The notes beneath the pieces are model-generated. The model was not told where the DNA came from. It saw nothing but the letters and a program-made list of their open reading frames with translations, and made no database searches. Below are positions 36,701 to 46,374 of a DNA stretch of 64,000 nucleotides, in pieces (position 1 is the stretch's first letter; the number at the start of each line of letters is the position of its first letter). A program made the translations under genes and the position numbers. Origin of the DNA: JANJTB01 sp032027125 (GTDB lineage Bacteria > Bacteroidota > Ignavibacteria > Kapaibacteriales > UBA2268); contig JAVSMQ010000001.1 of assembly GCA_032027125.1 (NCBI GenBank), positions 2,668,568-2,732,567 of the forward strand, written 5' to 3'.

Positions 36701-38700
36701 GGGAATATAATAAATTTGCACTTCCAATTCCTGATACATTTGTACTATGGAAAAATCAGGGTGCAAAATACTTCAGATTCAGAGTTAAAGTTTATGCAAC
36801 AAAAGACGGACCTTTGTGTATCGGTTGTATTGATGATGACTCAGATGACTTCTTTGTTGATAATGTGAAGATACTTTACAGAGCTGAGATTACAGATATC
36901 GAAGTAACATCTGTAAAAGTTAACTGGCCCTATACAATTGTACCTGCCTCACAAGCAACTGCAATTCCGATTTCTGTAAGAGTGTCAAATAATACAGATA
37001 TTGACGCACCTAACTTCTCGGTAAAAGTGAAAATATTCAGAACTAATCAATTCGGTGACCCGCTTGATACAGACCCGATTTATTGCCGTACTCAGAATAT
37101 TTCCAATCTTATAAGAAGAGGAAGTCACGACCAGTTGATGCCTTCATGGAATGCTCGCAAGAGCTTACGTGACAGCGTTGGTTATTTCAGATTACAAGCT
37201 ATAGTTATTATGAGCGAAAAAGACCTTGTACCTAAGAATGATACAACCTATTCCGACTTTGTTTTAAATGTCGGAAGAGTATTCGCTTATGATCCTGCGG
37301 ATGCTGAGCCTCAAAACTCAGGTATGCTCGGCTCCTACGGTCTTAACTTCATGCTGCCTGTATTAGCTTCCGGTCAGCCTCGTTCAGGTCCGGCATGGGA
37401 TGCAGTTTACGACACCAGAGGTTCTGTAGGCGGTACAGGTTCAGGTGCAGTAGCCATTAAATTCAATCTGCTCAATTCAGATACATTGAGAGGATTCTCA
37501 GTTCTTTGGGGACCTATGAACCAGGCTGCAGACCAAATCTCAATGTCATTGTTCAACGGCGGTGACAGACTTCCGTTTACAAGCAGCCGTATTTTAAGTG
37601 TTATTACAATGCGCGGCGGTGCAGGATACCAGAATATTTACGGTCGTTATGTAAATTATATCTTTACTAATCCTGTGATTTTGGCAAAAGGTACTTACTG
37701 GATTTCAATTGCCCAGGATGGTGAAACAGGTATGGAAATCGGTGCTTCCTCATCAAGAGGCGGTATGAGAACTACAAATACTTACGTATCACCTGCAAAT
37801 GTATGGGGTGAAGCCGGAACTTCATTGTCACTTGACAAAAACTTCCGTAAAGTTCAGTCAGGTAATTATATCAATGATAACTACTTCGCTTTCCAAAACG
37901 TAGCAAACTCATTGGAATGGGGTGAATTTACTCCTACTTCAGGTAACATCGGTTTTGGTCACTTAAACCACTACGGAGCTCCTGTTGACCCTGCTACAAA
38001 TACACTTACCCGCGGTTTCTGGATACCTATGATTCGTCCTTATTTCGGAGCAAAGGCATTCGGCGAAGCAGTTGATGAATACCAGTGGTGTCCCGATGAT
38101 GTTGCAATCGACCCAGTAGAACTTTATACATTTACCGGCAGTATCCATGAATCAGGTGCTGTTTTAGCATGGGAAACCGCTTCAGAAATAAATAACTACG
38201 GCTTCTATGTTGAAAAAAGAATAGCAGGTAATGATGCAGAATTCCAGCAAATCGGCTTTGTAGCCGGCGTTGGAAATGCTTCAACTATCAGCCGCTATAA
38301 CTTCCTTGACAAAGATGTAAAAGTTAAGACTACTTATGAATACCGCCTCCGTCAGATGGACAGAGATGGTACTCAGGAATGTTTCACTTCAAATATAGTA
38401 ACACTTACTTATGACAGAATCGGAAAATTAAGTCTCGAACCTAATCAACCGAATCCGTTTGTAAATCATACATTGATTAGATTCAGCGTTCCAAAAACAC
38501 AAAATGTCAAATTGGAAGTTGTTGATTTATTCGGTAACGTGGTTAGAGTGTTGGCTAACGAAACTCTTAATGCCCAGGAACATTCATACACCTTTGACGG
38601 TAATGATAATAGCGGAAATGCTTTACCAAGCGGAAGCTATATCTTTAGATTGTCATCAGAAAATGAAGTCCTGACCGGCAAGATGAGCATCGTACGTTAA
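33784..38700 (+). CDS. Giant T9SS-exported surface protein, paralogue 1
   Basis: A 1638-residue exported protein. It has a signal peptide (KLILLIALTFGLIVSTSLS). A long N-terminal beta-rich part includes GGFYFNGLRYDSFYVSTNGV. A central paired-Cys Asp-rich loop reads CIGCIDDDSDDFF (near residue 1015). The C-terminal FlgD-like/type A T9SS sorting domain runs LEPNQPNPFVNHTLIRFS to the final GKMSIVR. The domain order matches the 1669-residue gene at 40.87 kb throughout. The calcium-like Asp clusters and absence of enzymatic motifs suggest an S-layer, adhesin or sheath role, which is only inference. It is followed by an intrinsic terminator. Confidence 0.85.
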   Translation: MKKLILLIALTFGLIVSTSLSRDKESDEEELLRKSNLSEPPAFNSGATSMPRNFNATGQWADPLNAAASTGYYWIDNAEVLNKQLFPGMLPVLGRADTFYQPEMWRKITPGPRMLPKVYWDNNKQEGLAFFRQPADADFWTSPSDSTDDAIAGPIPLGIKGGFYFNGLRYDSFYVSTNGVIALTNRRYFYDANGNRVIPPGATSCYDPMSMDWFAGGVRGRDTLWVRNWTNTQDSINPATEKRILDLDGNGNVQFKNGLNDPVPDNFGYQFSVLGTNPLNITAGLTALSGIRSRNPNNGDLMTTPPLTSKSAIIAPFWGDMILSQYDPDTKQRDEHGMCFYKRTYSNDSLIVAFFRIQPKGALATPQGTVTVDADNRPPSDAFPDKRNYVTADAHVVLSAVDSSITIHYTRVADRFTHSSASGGPLGRPIFGYDVFKYNSTCGIRGFARHINFGKGGITNNQPWAGEYVQATTHFQYYRVANANINYPGTSHAVKFKQWQNTLRVHEITYRVRSKDPKADNPTAFTTEVKAADVIDYELLAGHERLGAIQPVALIQNLTNEIQGPGNVNFVKQDLRFRGRFQIRNTISNRIIYNRLVPVDALCLGLTEDPEDAQKCNGDPTVKVRLAKFNGTTLVIENNFQSTGFNGVPPYYFVQIHFPPFEPNEFIDNHIGRMRSFIIAEPINPESGERLRDNWPFDDSSKITLFVMRRFYDDHPIPEFRNFEDDGLEWHVDTESGDNIPSAWKWVSINAEMVSGDDVSKYPLAPRGPVANHNYTVLHAMQNPVILRSPVIKMNRMQMDGASEPLAKYKDKRGFGGDEIRSFPIDLRGKQNPILTLSIQRVIHRDDWERGYSDQLMIGPEPRVIRQSDPFNRYTGGVAANPDEIVVEFAKPSDDEIDRITNIKLEDWRHLPFRRGTKTAALADQAPLTLYGAGGYMIAFLETDKDSTLALPDYTNYYRNSLRSDRFDDGIDWEYNKFALPIPDTFVLWKNQGAKYFRFRVKVYATKDGPLCIGCIDDDSDDFFVDNVKILYRAEITDIEVTSVKVNWPYTIVPASQATAIPISVRVSNNTDIDAPNFSVKVKIFRTNQFGDPLDTDPIYCRTQNISNLIRRGSHDQLMPSWNARKSLRDSVGYFRLQAIVIMSEKDLVPKNDTTYSDFVLNVGRVFAYDPADAEPQNSGMLGSYGLNFMLPVLASGQPRSGPAWDAVYDTRGSVGGTGSGAVAIKFNLLNSDTLRGFSVLWGPMNQAADQISMSLFNGGDRLPFTSSRILSVITMRGGAGYQNIYGRYVNYIFTNPVILAKGTYWISIAQDGETGMEIGASSSRGGMRTTNTYVSPANVWGEAGTSLSLDKNFRKVQSGNYINDNYFAFQNVANSLEWGEFTPTSGNIGFGHLNHYGAPVDPATNTLTRGFWIPMIRPYFGAKAFGEAVDEYQWCPDDVAIDPVELYTFTGSIHESGAVLAWETASEINNYGFYVEKRIAGNDAEFQQIGFVAGVGNASTISRYNFLDKDVKVKTTYEYRLRQMDRDGTQECFTSNIVTLTYDRIGKLSLEPNQPNPFVNHTLIRFSVPKTQNVKLEVVDLFGNVVRVLANETLNAQEHSYTFDGNDNSGNALPSGSYIFRLSSENEVLTGKMSIVR

Positions 38701-38745
38701 TTATTTTTATAATTAACTATTTGATGATTGTTCGTTGATGAATAT

Positions 38746-38782
38746 TCAGCCCTTTACTAAAAGGTAAGGGGCTGATTTTTTA
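38746..38782 (+). terminator. Intrinsic terminator after T9SS paralogue 1
   Basis: CAGCCCTTTAC pairs with GGTAAGGGGCTG around a short A-rich loop and is followed by six T residues. This is a clear rho-independent terminator about 46 bases after the stop codon. Confidence 0.88.
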
Positions 38783-39114
38783 AAAATGACTTATAGAATT
38801 TTAATGTTAAAAAATATACTAGGAAGTAAATTTTTAAAATTTCAGATTAATTGAACAAACAATTTTGAAATATTAAGTTGTTATGCTATTTTTGAAAATA
38901 AGTTTATCTGTATTTTGCAGGTATTTTTTTACATTAAAGTTTTGTCTGTCTTTTTTTATTAATAAAATAGGATTGTTATCGGTAAGCATATTAAATAATT
39001 TGAAACATAATTATATGATAAATGAAATAAAGATTTGGGAATAGTATATTTATTCCTTAATTTACATGTTATTTTTTTGCTAATTTTAACAAAGTATTAT
39101 TACAGGTTAAGAAA
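38783..39114. other. AT-rich intergenic region
   Basis: About 330 bases after the terminator, lacking any credible ORF, repeat or stable hairpin. It presumably contains the promoter of the oxidoreductase-like gene at 39115. Confidence 0.5.
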
Positions 39115-40806
39115 ATGGAAATCAAAGGATCAAAAATTCTTGTTTTAGGAGGCTGGGGCTTAGTTGGTTCAGCTATTTGTCATAAGTTGATGGAGCATAA
39201 TCCATCCCAGTTAATAGTATCATCATTAAAGGAATCAGAAGCTCTTGATGCCGTAAAACAGCTCAGGGCAGAATACCCTGACGTAAATCCTGAGATGTTT
39301 GTTCCTAAATGGGGTAATATATTTACCCGAAGTGAATGGAAAGATATTGATTTTCGGGAAGTTTTAAATAATGATGAAAAGAGAAAAATACACATAAAAG
39401 ACATTTTCTATGAATTGTCAAATGAAATATTGGAAACATCTGCTTTATACCAGCTTATAACAGAATCAAAACCTGATTTGGTTATAGATTGTATAAATAC
39501 AGCAACAGCTATAGCATATCTGAACATTTACAATACAGTAACTAATGCTATCAAACGTATAGAAGACAACAATTTAGAAGAATCACACGTTGAACAGATA
39601 ATCGCAAGTTCGTACATACCTCAGCTTATAAGACATATACAAATATTATACCGCGGTCTTCAGGATTCCAAATCGCACATGTATTTCAAAATTGGAACAA
39701 GCGGTACCGGCGGCATGGGATTCAATATTCCTTACACGCACAGTGAAGAAAGACCTTCGAGAGTTTTGTTATCCAAAAATGCGGTAGCAGGTGCTCAGAC
39801 ACTTTTGCTTTTTATTCTTGCACGTACTCCGGGCGGACCAATTGTAAAAGAAATTAAACCAACTGCGGCAATTGCATGGAAGGGCATAGCTTACGGAGAT
39901 ATCAAAAGACGCGGACAGGCGATTGACCTTGTTGACATGTCAGTCAATGATGCTAAATCAACTGCCGGTTATCTGCAGTTCGATGATGTTGCGGGTGTAA
40001 ATGATACCGGTGAAAAATTCAAATCGGTTTATATTGATACCGGAGAAAACGGTATATTTTCACGCGGAGAATTTCAGGCAATCAGTTCTTTGGGGCAGAT
40101 GGAAATTATTACTCCTGAAGAAATCGCAGAATATCTTGTTTACGAGGTGATGGGCGGTAATACCGGCAAGGATGTAATACAGGGTCTTGATGCTTTTACA
40201 ATGGGACCAACCTATCGCGGCGGCATGCTTCGTAATATTGCCATGAATAAATTAGATAAACTTGAAAAGCAGCATAATGTAAACAGCGTAGCGTTTGAAT
40301 TATTGGGACCGCCGCGTTTATCAAAATTACTTTATGAAGCATATCTGATCAAAAAAATTGCAACGAAACTAATAAATGTTGAAAATTTAAGTGCCGAATC
40401 ATTAGCCGATGAAGCTCAGTATTTAATCATAAATGACCGTCAACTTCGTTCTCAGATATTGTCAATCGGACTGGCAATATTGATGAAAGACGGTAAAAAT
40501 TATCTTCGCGGCAAAGATATAAAAATTCCGGTTAGACGAGGTGAAGACAAACTTGAAATGTCACCGGAAAATATAAATCAGTGGTGTTATGACGGCTGGA
40601 TTGATTTACGCTCTTCAAATTTCCAGCTTTGGATTGAGAGAATAAATCAAATTATTAACCATTCAAATTCATTCCCTAAAGATGAAACAAGTTCAAGATA
40701 TACTTATACGAACGATTTTTGGGATAATTTCGAAAGTATTGATGAAGGAAAATTAGTTGGCTGGATTTTTGAATTTGAAGATAAAGGCTGGCGTTTTAAA
40801 CGCTAG
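39115..40806 (+). CDS. Rossmann-fold NAD(P)-dependent oxidoreductase/epimerase-like protein
   Basis: A 563-residue cytoplasmic protein with an N-terminal dinucleotide-binding fold (KILVLGGWGLVGSAICHKLM, a G-x-x-G-x-x-G motif). It has a later strand YFKIGTSGTGGMGFNIPYTHS where an SDR-type active site would be. The second half, about 250 residues, is not recognised. It is much longer than ordinary short-chain dehydrogenases. The substrate is unknown. It lies between the two giant T9SS paralogues, 62 bases before the second, and is probably transcribed with it. A role in modifying or supplying precursors for those surface proteins is conceivable but unsupported. Confidence 0.6.
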   Translation: MEIKGSKILVLGGWGLVGSAICHKLMEHNPSQLIVSSLKESEALDAVKQLRAEYPDVNPEMFVPKWGNIFTRSEWKDIDFREVLNNDEKRKIHIKDIFYELSNEILETSALYQLITESKPDLVIDCINTATAIAYLNIYNTVTNAIKRIEDNNLEESHVEQIIASSYIPQLIRHIQILYRGLQDSKSHMYFKIGTSGTGGMGFNIPYTHSEERPSRVLLSKNAVAGAQTLLLFILARTPGGPIVKEIKPTAAIAWKGIAYGDIKRRGQAIDLVDMSVNDAKSTAGYLQFDDVAGVNDTGEKFKSVYIDTGENGIFSRGEFQAISSLGQMEIITPEEIAEYLVYEVMGGNTGKDVIQGLDAFTMGPTYRGGMLRNIAMNKLDKLEKQHNVNSVAFELLGPPRLSKLLYEAYLIKKIATKLINVENLSAESLADEAQYLIINDRQLRSQILSIGLAILMKDGKNYLRGKDIKIPVRRGEDKLEMSPENINQWCYDGWIDLRSSNFQLWIERINQIINHSNSFPKDETSSRYTYTNDFWDNFESIDEGKLVGWIFEFEDKGWRFKR

Positions 40807-40845
40807 GAATACAAAATGAAAATTATAAAAGTAACAATTATGTTT

Positions 40846-40868
40846 TACAAATTTATTGGGGTTTTTTA
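40846..40868 (+). promoter_or_regulatory. 5' leader shared with paralogue (copy 2)
   Basis: TACAAATT, then a GGGG tract and a T run, directly precede the ATG, matching 33760-33783. The next bases upstream, in the short gap after the oxidoreductase, do not match, so the copied block begins here. Confidence 0.5.
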
Positions 40869-43800
40869 ATGAAGAATCTCTTACTGCTTATAGCTCTCAG
40901 CTTCGGCTTAATTGTCGGCATATCCTATGCAAAAGACAAAGAGTCGGATGAAAATGAGTTGTTAAGAAAAAGCCAATTGACGGAACCGGCAATATTCAAC
41001 GCCGGATCAACAAGCTTTCCGAGAAACTTCACTCCAACATCTGCGTGGTCAACACCGCTTAATGCGGCTGTTTCTACCGGATATTACTGGATTGATGATC
41101 GTGAAGAATTGAACAATGAGCTTTTTCCAAACATGCGTCCCTCTCCTGTCAAAATTGATACGGGCTATCAACCGGAGCTTTGGAGAAAAATAGTTGCCGG
41201 ACCGAGGATTTTACCCAAATCATATTGGGATAGCCACAAACATGAAGGCACCGCATTTTTCAGACAACCTGCTGATGGTCTTTCGGAAAGTTCATTCTGG
41301 ACAGATCCTCTCGATACAACCGATGAAGCAATTGCCGGTCCGATTCCGATAGGAATTCAGGGCGGTTTTTATTTCAATGGTATTCGTTATGATTCATTTT
41401 ATGTTTCAACAAATGGTATCATTGCACTTACAAACAGAAGATATTTCTATGATGCAGACGGCAAAAGGACAATTCCTGCCGGCGCAACAAGTGCTTATGA
41501 CCCAATGTCAATGGACTGGTTTGCAGGCGGATTTAGAGGCCGTGACACATTATGGCTCCGAAACTGGAACAATACTCAGGATTCGATTAATCCTGTAAAT
41601 CAGACAAGATATATTATGAGGGATGAGAATGGTAACGTCCTTTATAAAAACGGACTTAACGACCCCATATTCGACAACTTCGGTTATCTGTTCTCAGTAC
41701 TGGGTGCAGATCCACTGGCTATGGCTTACGACAGAACGGTTAAAACAAATGGTATCCGTTCCCGCGGCGGCGATATAATGACCGGACTTAATCAGAACAG
41801 TAAGACTGCATTTGTTGCTCCGTTCTGGGGTGACTTAATGCTGTCGCAATACAATCCAACTACCAAGAACAAAGAAGAGTTTGGAAAAGTGTGGTTTAAG
41901 AGGTCAGCAACAATGGACTCATTGATTGTAGCTTTTTACAACATTCAGCCCAAAGGAACTCTTGTAGCTGCATTAAATGCCGGAACTCCAATAAATACAT
42001 ATGCTGCTCCTGATTCACGCCCCGGAGACTCGACTTATGCAACAGCAGATGCACACGTTGTATTTTCTGCCGTTGATTCAAGTATCACAATACATTATTC
42101 AAGAATAACAGACAGTGTTTCATATCTTGACCCTTCTACTGCTCTTTATGTAAAAGGCAGCGCAAGAGAACTTTTCAGATATAACACTACGTCAGGTATT
42201 CGAGGTTTTGCACGTCACATGAATTTTGGAAAGGGCGGAATAACCAATAATGAGCCTTGGGCAGGTGAATATGTGCAGGGAACTACATATTGGGATAGAT
42301 ACCGCTCCGATACATTCAATGTTGAAGTTATGTATCCTAACACAATGTCAGCCGTTAAATTCAAACAATGGAAGAATACTTTAAGAGTTCAATCTTTAAA
42401 CTATAGAGTAAGAAGCCAGACATCTAACGTACCAAATCCGAATGATTATGTTGTTGACCTTCCTGCAGCTACAATGGATGATTATGAAATGCTTGCCGGT
42501 CATGAACGTTTAGGTCAGATTCAGCCTTTTGCAATTGTTCAGAATCTGTCAAATGAAATTCAGGGACCCGGCGGTGTTAACTTTATGAAACAGGACCATA
42601 CTTTCAGAGTACGTTTCTTTATCAAAAATTCAATAACCGGAAGAGCTATCTATAATCGTGTTGTTCCGGTAAATGCAAACTGTCTTAGTCTGCCTGCAAC
42701 CGAAGCTGTGAACTGTAATGGCGACCAATTTGTCAGAGTTAGATTAGTTCGCGGTACAACAGTATTGACGGATAATGATTTTAGAAATCTGGGATTCAAT
42801 GGTGTTCCTGCATACTATGGTGCTCAGGTACAATTCCCGGCTTTCGAACCTAATCAGTTTATTGATGAACATATCGGTAAATTAACTGCAATGGCAATTG
42901 CAGAACCTATTTATCCAGCCAATAATACTGCTTATACTGATAATTGGCCATTTGATGATACACTCAAAACAACAATGTTTGTTATGAGAAGATTTTATGA
43001 CAAAAATCCTGACCCGAGATTCCGAGTATTTGATGATGATGCAAGTGAATGGATGGTTGACGTTGAAACAGGTGACAATGTTCCTTCAGTATGGAAATGG
43101 GTTAATATAAATGCTCATGTTGTAGGTGGAAATACAATTTCTAAATATCCTCTGCCTCCAAGACATAATGATACCGCAACCAATTATTTCTTAGGCGGAT
43201 TAAACGAACCAAGAGTTTTAAACTCACCTGCAATCAAAATGAACCGCCTGCAGAGAAACGGAACTAGTGAATTCCTTTCAAGATACGGTGATACCAGAAA
43301 TCCGCAGCGCGGCGGTGATGAATTACGTTCTTTCCCTATTGACCTTCGCGGAAAACAGGGTGCCGTTCTTACATTGTCAGTTCAAAGAACTATTCATAGA
43401 GATGACTGGGTAAGAGGTTACAATGACAGAATGCTTGTCGGTCCCGAACCAAGAGTTGTTCGTGAAGGAAATGTTCTTAATCCTTATATTCAGGCAAATT
43501 CTGTAAGTCAGTATCCGGACGAATTAGTAGTAGAATTTGCAAAACCTTCAGATGATGAAATAAGCGGTATCACAAATATACCTCTTGCCAATTGGAGACA
43601 TCATCCACAAAGAAGAGGTTCTACTGCCGGTGCAATTACAAATAATCCGGCTTTGACTTTGTACGGTGCCGGCGGGTATCTGATTGGTTTCCTCGAAACT
43701 GATAAGGACTCAGCATTAGCAGTTCCCGGTAGTTCCGCAAGCGGTCTGATTAATTCATTAAGAGCAAACATATACGATGACGGTATTGATGTTGAGTTCA

Positions 43801-45878
43801 AGAAATTTGCAATTCCGATTCCTGATACATTCATTGTTTGGAAGAATAACGGTGCAAAGCATTTTAGATTCAGAATAAAAGTATATGCTCATAATTCCAG
43901 AAAATGTGCTACATGTATAGCCGATGATGATGATAATTTCTTCGTAGATAATGTCAGACTTCTATATCGTTCTGAGATTACAGACCTTGAAATTACTTCT
44001 GTAAAAGTAAATTGGGTTTATACCTTAGCTCCTGCTTCACAGGCTACTTTCATACCTTTGTCAGTAATGATATCCAACAACACTAATCTAAATGCAGCAA
44101 ATTTTGCCGTAAAAGTTAAGATTTTCCGTGTTGATACAAATGGAAATCATTTAGATAACGACCCTATTTACTGCCGTACACAAACTATATCGAATTTGAT
44201 TCCGAGAGGTACTTTAGATCAAACTATGCCTTCGTGGAATGCAAGAAAGAGTCAGATTGATACAATTGCACATTATAGACTGTATGCTAACCTTATAAGT
44301 GAAGAACCGGATTTAATTCCAAAGAATGATACAACTTACTCAGACTTTACTTTAAGATTCAGTGATGTATTTGCTTACGATCCTCCTGTAGAAAAAACAA
44401 AAAATTCGGTTGATGATTTTATAATTCCAGCCGGAAAAGGTTTGGGTTTACAGCTGCCGACTATTACTATTCCTAATCCGATTCCCGGTCAGCCTGCAAT
44501 TCCTAAGGATACACCTAGAGGCGGAAGCGGAAATATAGATGCCGCTCCTGCTAACCCGACTGTAAACTACGACAGGGTAACCGATGTTGTCGGTGCTGTT
44601 GGCGGTTCCGGTTCAGGTGCGATTGCAATGAAATTTTATCTCCTCAATTCAGATACGCTGAGAGGCTTTAGACTGTATTGGGCTGGTATAAATAAAGCTG
44701 CTGATTTGGTAACACTTAAAGTCTATGAAGGCGGCGATTCCTTACCAAACAAAAACAGAGTAATCGGTACTTTAACAACCCGTCGCGGCGGACCTAATTT
44801 TATGAATGTTTATGATAAGTACGTTACATACTTTCTGGATGAGCCTCTGGTATTACCGAAAGGTATGTACTGGGCTTCAATCGCGCAGGATGGCGAAACA
44901 AGTATGGAATTAGGTGCTTCAAGTTCCCGCTCCGGTATGAGAACTACCAATGTTTCGGTAGATAATACTACTACTCCGACCTGGTGGGGAGAAAGAGGTA
45001 TTTCGCTCAACCTTGATAAGAGTTTCCGTAGAACTGTTGGCGGCAACTTAGTAAACAATAACTATTTTGCAGTTCAGAATGTGGCTAACTTAGGTAAATG
45101 GATGCCTTTCACTCCGGTAATGGGTAATCCGGCATTTGGACACATGGATCACTTAGGATTCAGAGGCTGGGATGCGACTACACGTACTATGACTCGCGGT
45201 ACATGGATACCGCTCATGCGTCCGCTTTTTGCTTACAAATCATTCGGTGAAGCTGTTGATGCTTACGAATGGTGTAACGATGACATTATTCCTGTAGAAT
45301 TGTATGTATTTACAGGCAATGTTCATTCATCAGGTATTGATTTGTATTGGGAAACTGCGTCAGAACTTAACAACTACGGCTTCTATGTTGAGAAAAGAAT
45401 TGCCGGTAAATCAGAAGAATTCAAACAAATCGGTTTTGTTACCGGAATTGGTAATTCTTCAACTATCAGCCGTTATAATTTCCTTGATAAAGAAGTTTCG
45501 TCAAAAACTACTTACGAGTATCGTTTACGTCAGATGGACAGAGACGGTTCGCAGGATTGCTTTACTTCAAACATCGTGACTTTGACTTTTGACAATGTCC
45601 GTGATATGAAGCTCGAACCAAACTCTCCAAATCCATTCGTAAATAATACTGTAATCAGTTTTTATTTACCTTCCTCACAGAATGTAAAATTGGAAGTTGT
45701 TGATATGTTTGGAAAAGTTGTAAATGTTATCGAAAATGGATTCCTAAGCGCATTTGACCATTCGTATGATTATGATGGTAATGATATGCAGGGTAAACCT
45801 TTGCCGACAGGCAGTTACATCTTGAGATTGACATCTGAAAATCAAGTGCAGACAGGTAAAATGACGATTATTCGTTAA
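40869..45878 (+). CDS. Giant T9SS-exported surface protein, paralogue 2
   Basis: A 1669-residue paralogue of the gene at 33.78 kb, similar from the signal peptide to the end. Shared landmarks are GGFYFNGIRYDSFYVSTNG, the RRFYD and GDELRSFPIDLRGKQ blocks, the Cys/Asp loop CATCIADDDDNFF, a SGSGAIAMKF block and the closing sorting domain (LEPNSPNPFVNNTVISF to GKMTIIR). It differs by an extra Pro-rich insertion near residues 1195-1225 (IPNPIPGQPAIPKDTPRGG). It should be secreted by T9SS and attached to the cell surface. The function is unknown. Confidence 0.85.
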   Translation: MKNLLLLIALSFGLIVGISYAKDKESDENELLRKSQLTEPAIFNAGSTSFPRNFTPTSAWSTPLNAAVSTGYYWIDDREELNNELFPNMRPSPVKIDTGYQPELWRKIVAGPRILPKSYWDSHKHEGTAFFRQPADGLSESSFWTDPLDTTDEAIAGPIPIGIQGGFYFNGIRYDSFYVSTNGIIALTNRRYFYDADGKRTIPAGATSAYDPMSMDWFAGGFRGRDTLWLRNWNNTQDSINPVNQTRYIMRDENGNVLYKNGLNDPIFDNFGYLFSVLGADPLAMAYDRTVKTNGIRSRGGDIMTGLNQNSKTAFVAPFWGDLMLSQYNPTTKNKEEFGKVWFKRSATMDSLIVAFYNIQPKGTLVAALNAGTPINTYAAPDSRPGDSTYATADAHVVFSAVDSSITIHYSRITDSVSYLDPSTALYVKGSARELFRYNTTSGIRGFARHMNFGKGGITNNEPWAGEYVQGTTYWDRYRSDTFNVEVMYPNTMSAVKFKQWKNTLRVQSLNYRVRSQTSNVPNPNDYVVDLPAATMDDYEMLAGHERLGQIQPFAIVQNLSNEIQGPGGVNFMKQDHTFRVRFFIKNSITGRAIYNRVVPVNANCLSLPATEAVNCNGDQFVRVRLVRGTTVLTDNDFRNLGFNGVPAYYGAQVQFPAFEPNQFIDEHIGKLTAMAIAEPIYPANNTAYTDNWPFDDTLKTTMFVMRRFYDKNPDPRFRVFDDDASEWMVDVETGDNVPSVWKWVNINAHVVGGNTISKYPLPPRHNDTATNYFLGGLNEPRVLNSPAIKMNRLQRNGTSEFLSRYGDTRNPQRGGDELRSFPIDLRGKQGAVLTLSVQRTIHRDDWVRGYNDRMLVGPEPRVVREGNVLNPYIQANSVSQYPDELVVEFAKPSDDEISGITNIPLANWRHHPQRRGSTAGAITNNPALTLYGAGGYLIGFLETDKDSALAVPGSSASGLINSLRANIYDDGIDVEFKKFAIPIPDTFIVWKNNGAKHFRFRIKVYAHNSRKCATCIADDDDNFFVDNVRLLYRSEITDLEITSVKVNWVYTLAPASQATFIPLSVMISNNTNLNAANFAVKVKIFRVDTNGNHLDNDPIYCRTQTISNLIPRGTLDQTMPSWNARKSQIDTIAHYRLYANLISEEPDLIPKNDTTYSDFTLRFSDVFAYDPPVEKTKNSVDDFIIPAGKGLGLQLPTITIPNPIPGQPAIPKDTPRGGSGNIDAAPANPTVNYDRVTDVVGAVGGSGSGAIAMKFYLLNSDTLRGFRLYWAGINKAADLVTLKVYEGGDSLPNKNRVIGTLTTRRGGPNFMNVYDKYVTYFLDEPLVLPKGMYWASIAQDGETSMELGASSSRSGMRTTNVSVDNTTTPTWWGERGISLNLDKSFRRTVGGNLVNNNYFAVQNVANLGKWMPFTPVMGNPAFGHMDHLGFRGWDATTRTMTRGTWIPLMRPLFAYKSFGEAVDAYEWCNDDIIPVELYVFTGNVHSSGIDLYWETASELNNYGFYVEKRIAGKSEEFKQIGFVTGIGNSSTISRYNFLDKEVSSKTTYEYRLRQMDRDGSQDCFTSNIVTLTFDNVRDMKLEPNSPNPFVNNTVISFYLPSSQNVKLEVVDMFGKVVNVIENGFLSAFDHSYDYDGNDMQGKPLPTGSYILRLTSENQVQTGKMTIIR

Positions 45879-45901
45879 TTTTATCCGCTTCACAAAAGCG
45901 A

Positions 45902-45939
45902 AAAAAAGCCCTTTGCCGTCATGGTGAAGGGCTTTTTTA
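45902..45939 (+). terminator. Intrinsic terminator after T9SS paralogue 2
   Basis: AAAAAGCCCTTTGCC pairs with GGTGAAGGGCTTTTTT. A small CGCTT/AAGCG hairpin precedes it. It ends the transcript about 60 bases after the stop codon. Confidence 0.9.
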
Positions 45940-45964
45940 TTTATTATTTAATCGGATTAATAAT

Positions 45965-46309
45965 ATGGCTGATTCAATTTTTACAAAGATTGCCAATCGT
46001 GAGATTCCTGCTCAGATTGTGTTTGAAAATGACGAGATAATAGCATTTAATGATATATCTCCAAAGGCACCTGTTCATGTTTTGATTGTCCCCAAAAAAC
46101 ATATTGAAACCATTAATGATGCAGGCGTTGAAGATGCCGCAATTCTGGGGAAACTCATTTTGGCTGCATCTGCCATAGCAAAAGAAAAAGGAATCGCTGA
46201 ACGCGGTTATAGGGTCATTATGAATTGTAATAAGGAGGGAGGTCAGTCTGTAAATCATATACATCTTCATTTGATAGGCGGGAAACAGCTTGGCTGGTCG
46301 CCGGATTGA
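45965..46309 (+). CDS. HIT-family purine nucleoside phosphoramidase (HinT-like)
   Basis: A 114-residue histidine-triad protein. The catalytic HIHLHLIGG triad is near the C terminus, and the N terminus reads SIFTKIANREIPAQIVFEND, as in HinT. These enzymes hydrolyse AMP-lysine and other nucleoside phosphoramidates. The length is normal for the family. It precedes kdsD in the same direction by 65 bases. Confidence 0.93.
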   Translation: MADSIFTKIANREIPAQIVFENDEIIAFNDISPKAPVHVLIVPKKHIETINDAGVEDAAILGKLILAASAIAKEKGIAERGYRVIMNCNKEGGQSVNHIHLHLIGGKQLGWSPD

Positions 46310-46374
46310 TACTGTTTGTAATATGATAAATTGTTTTATAAGAAATAAAGTCCTTATTTTTGTTTTTATCCCTT

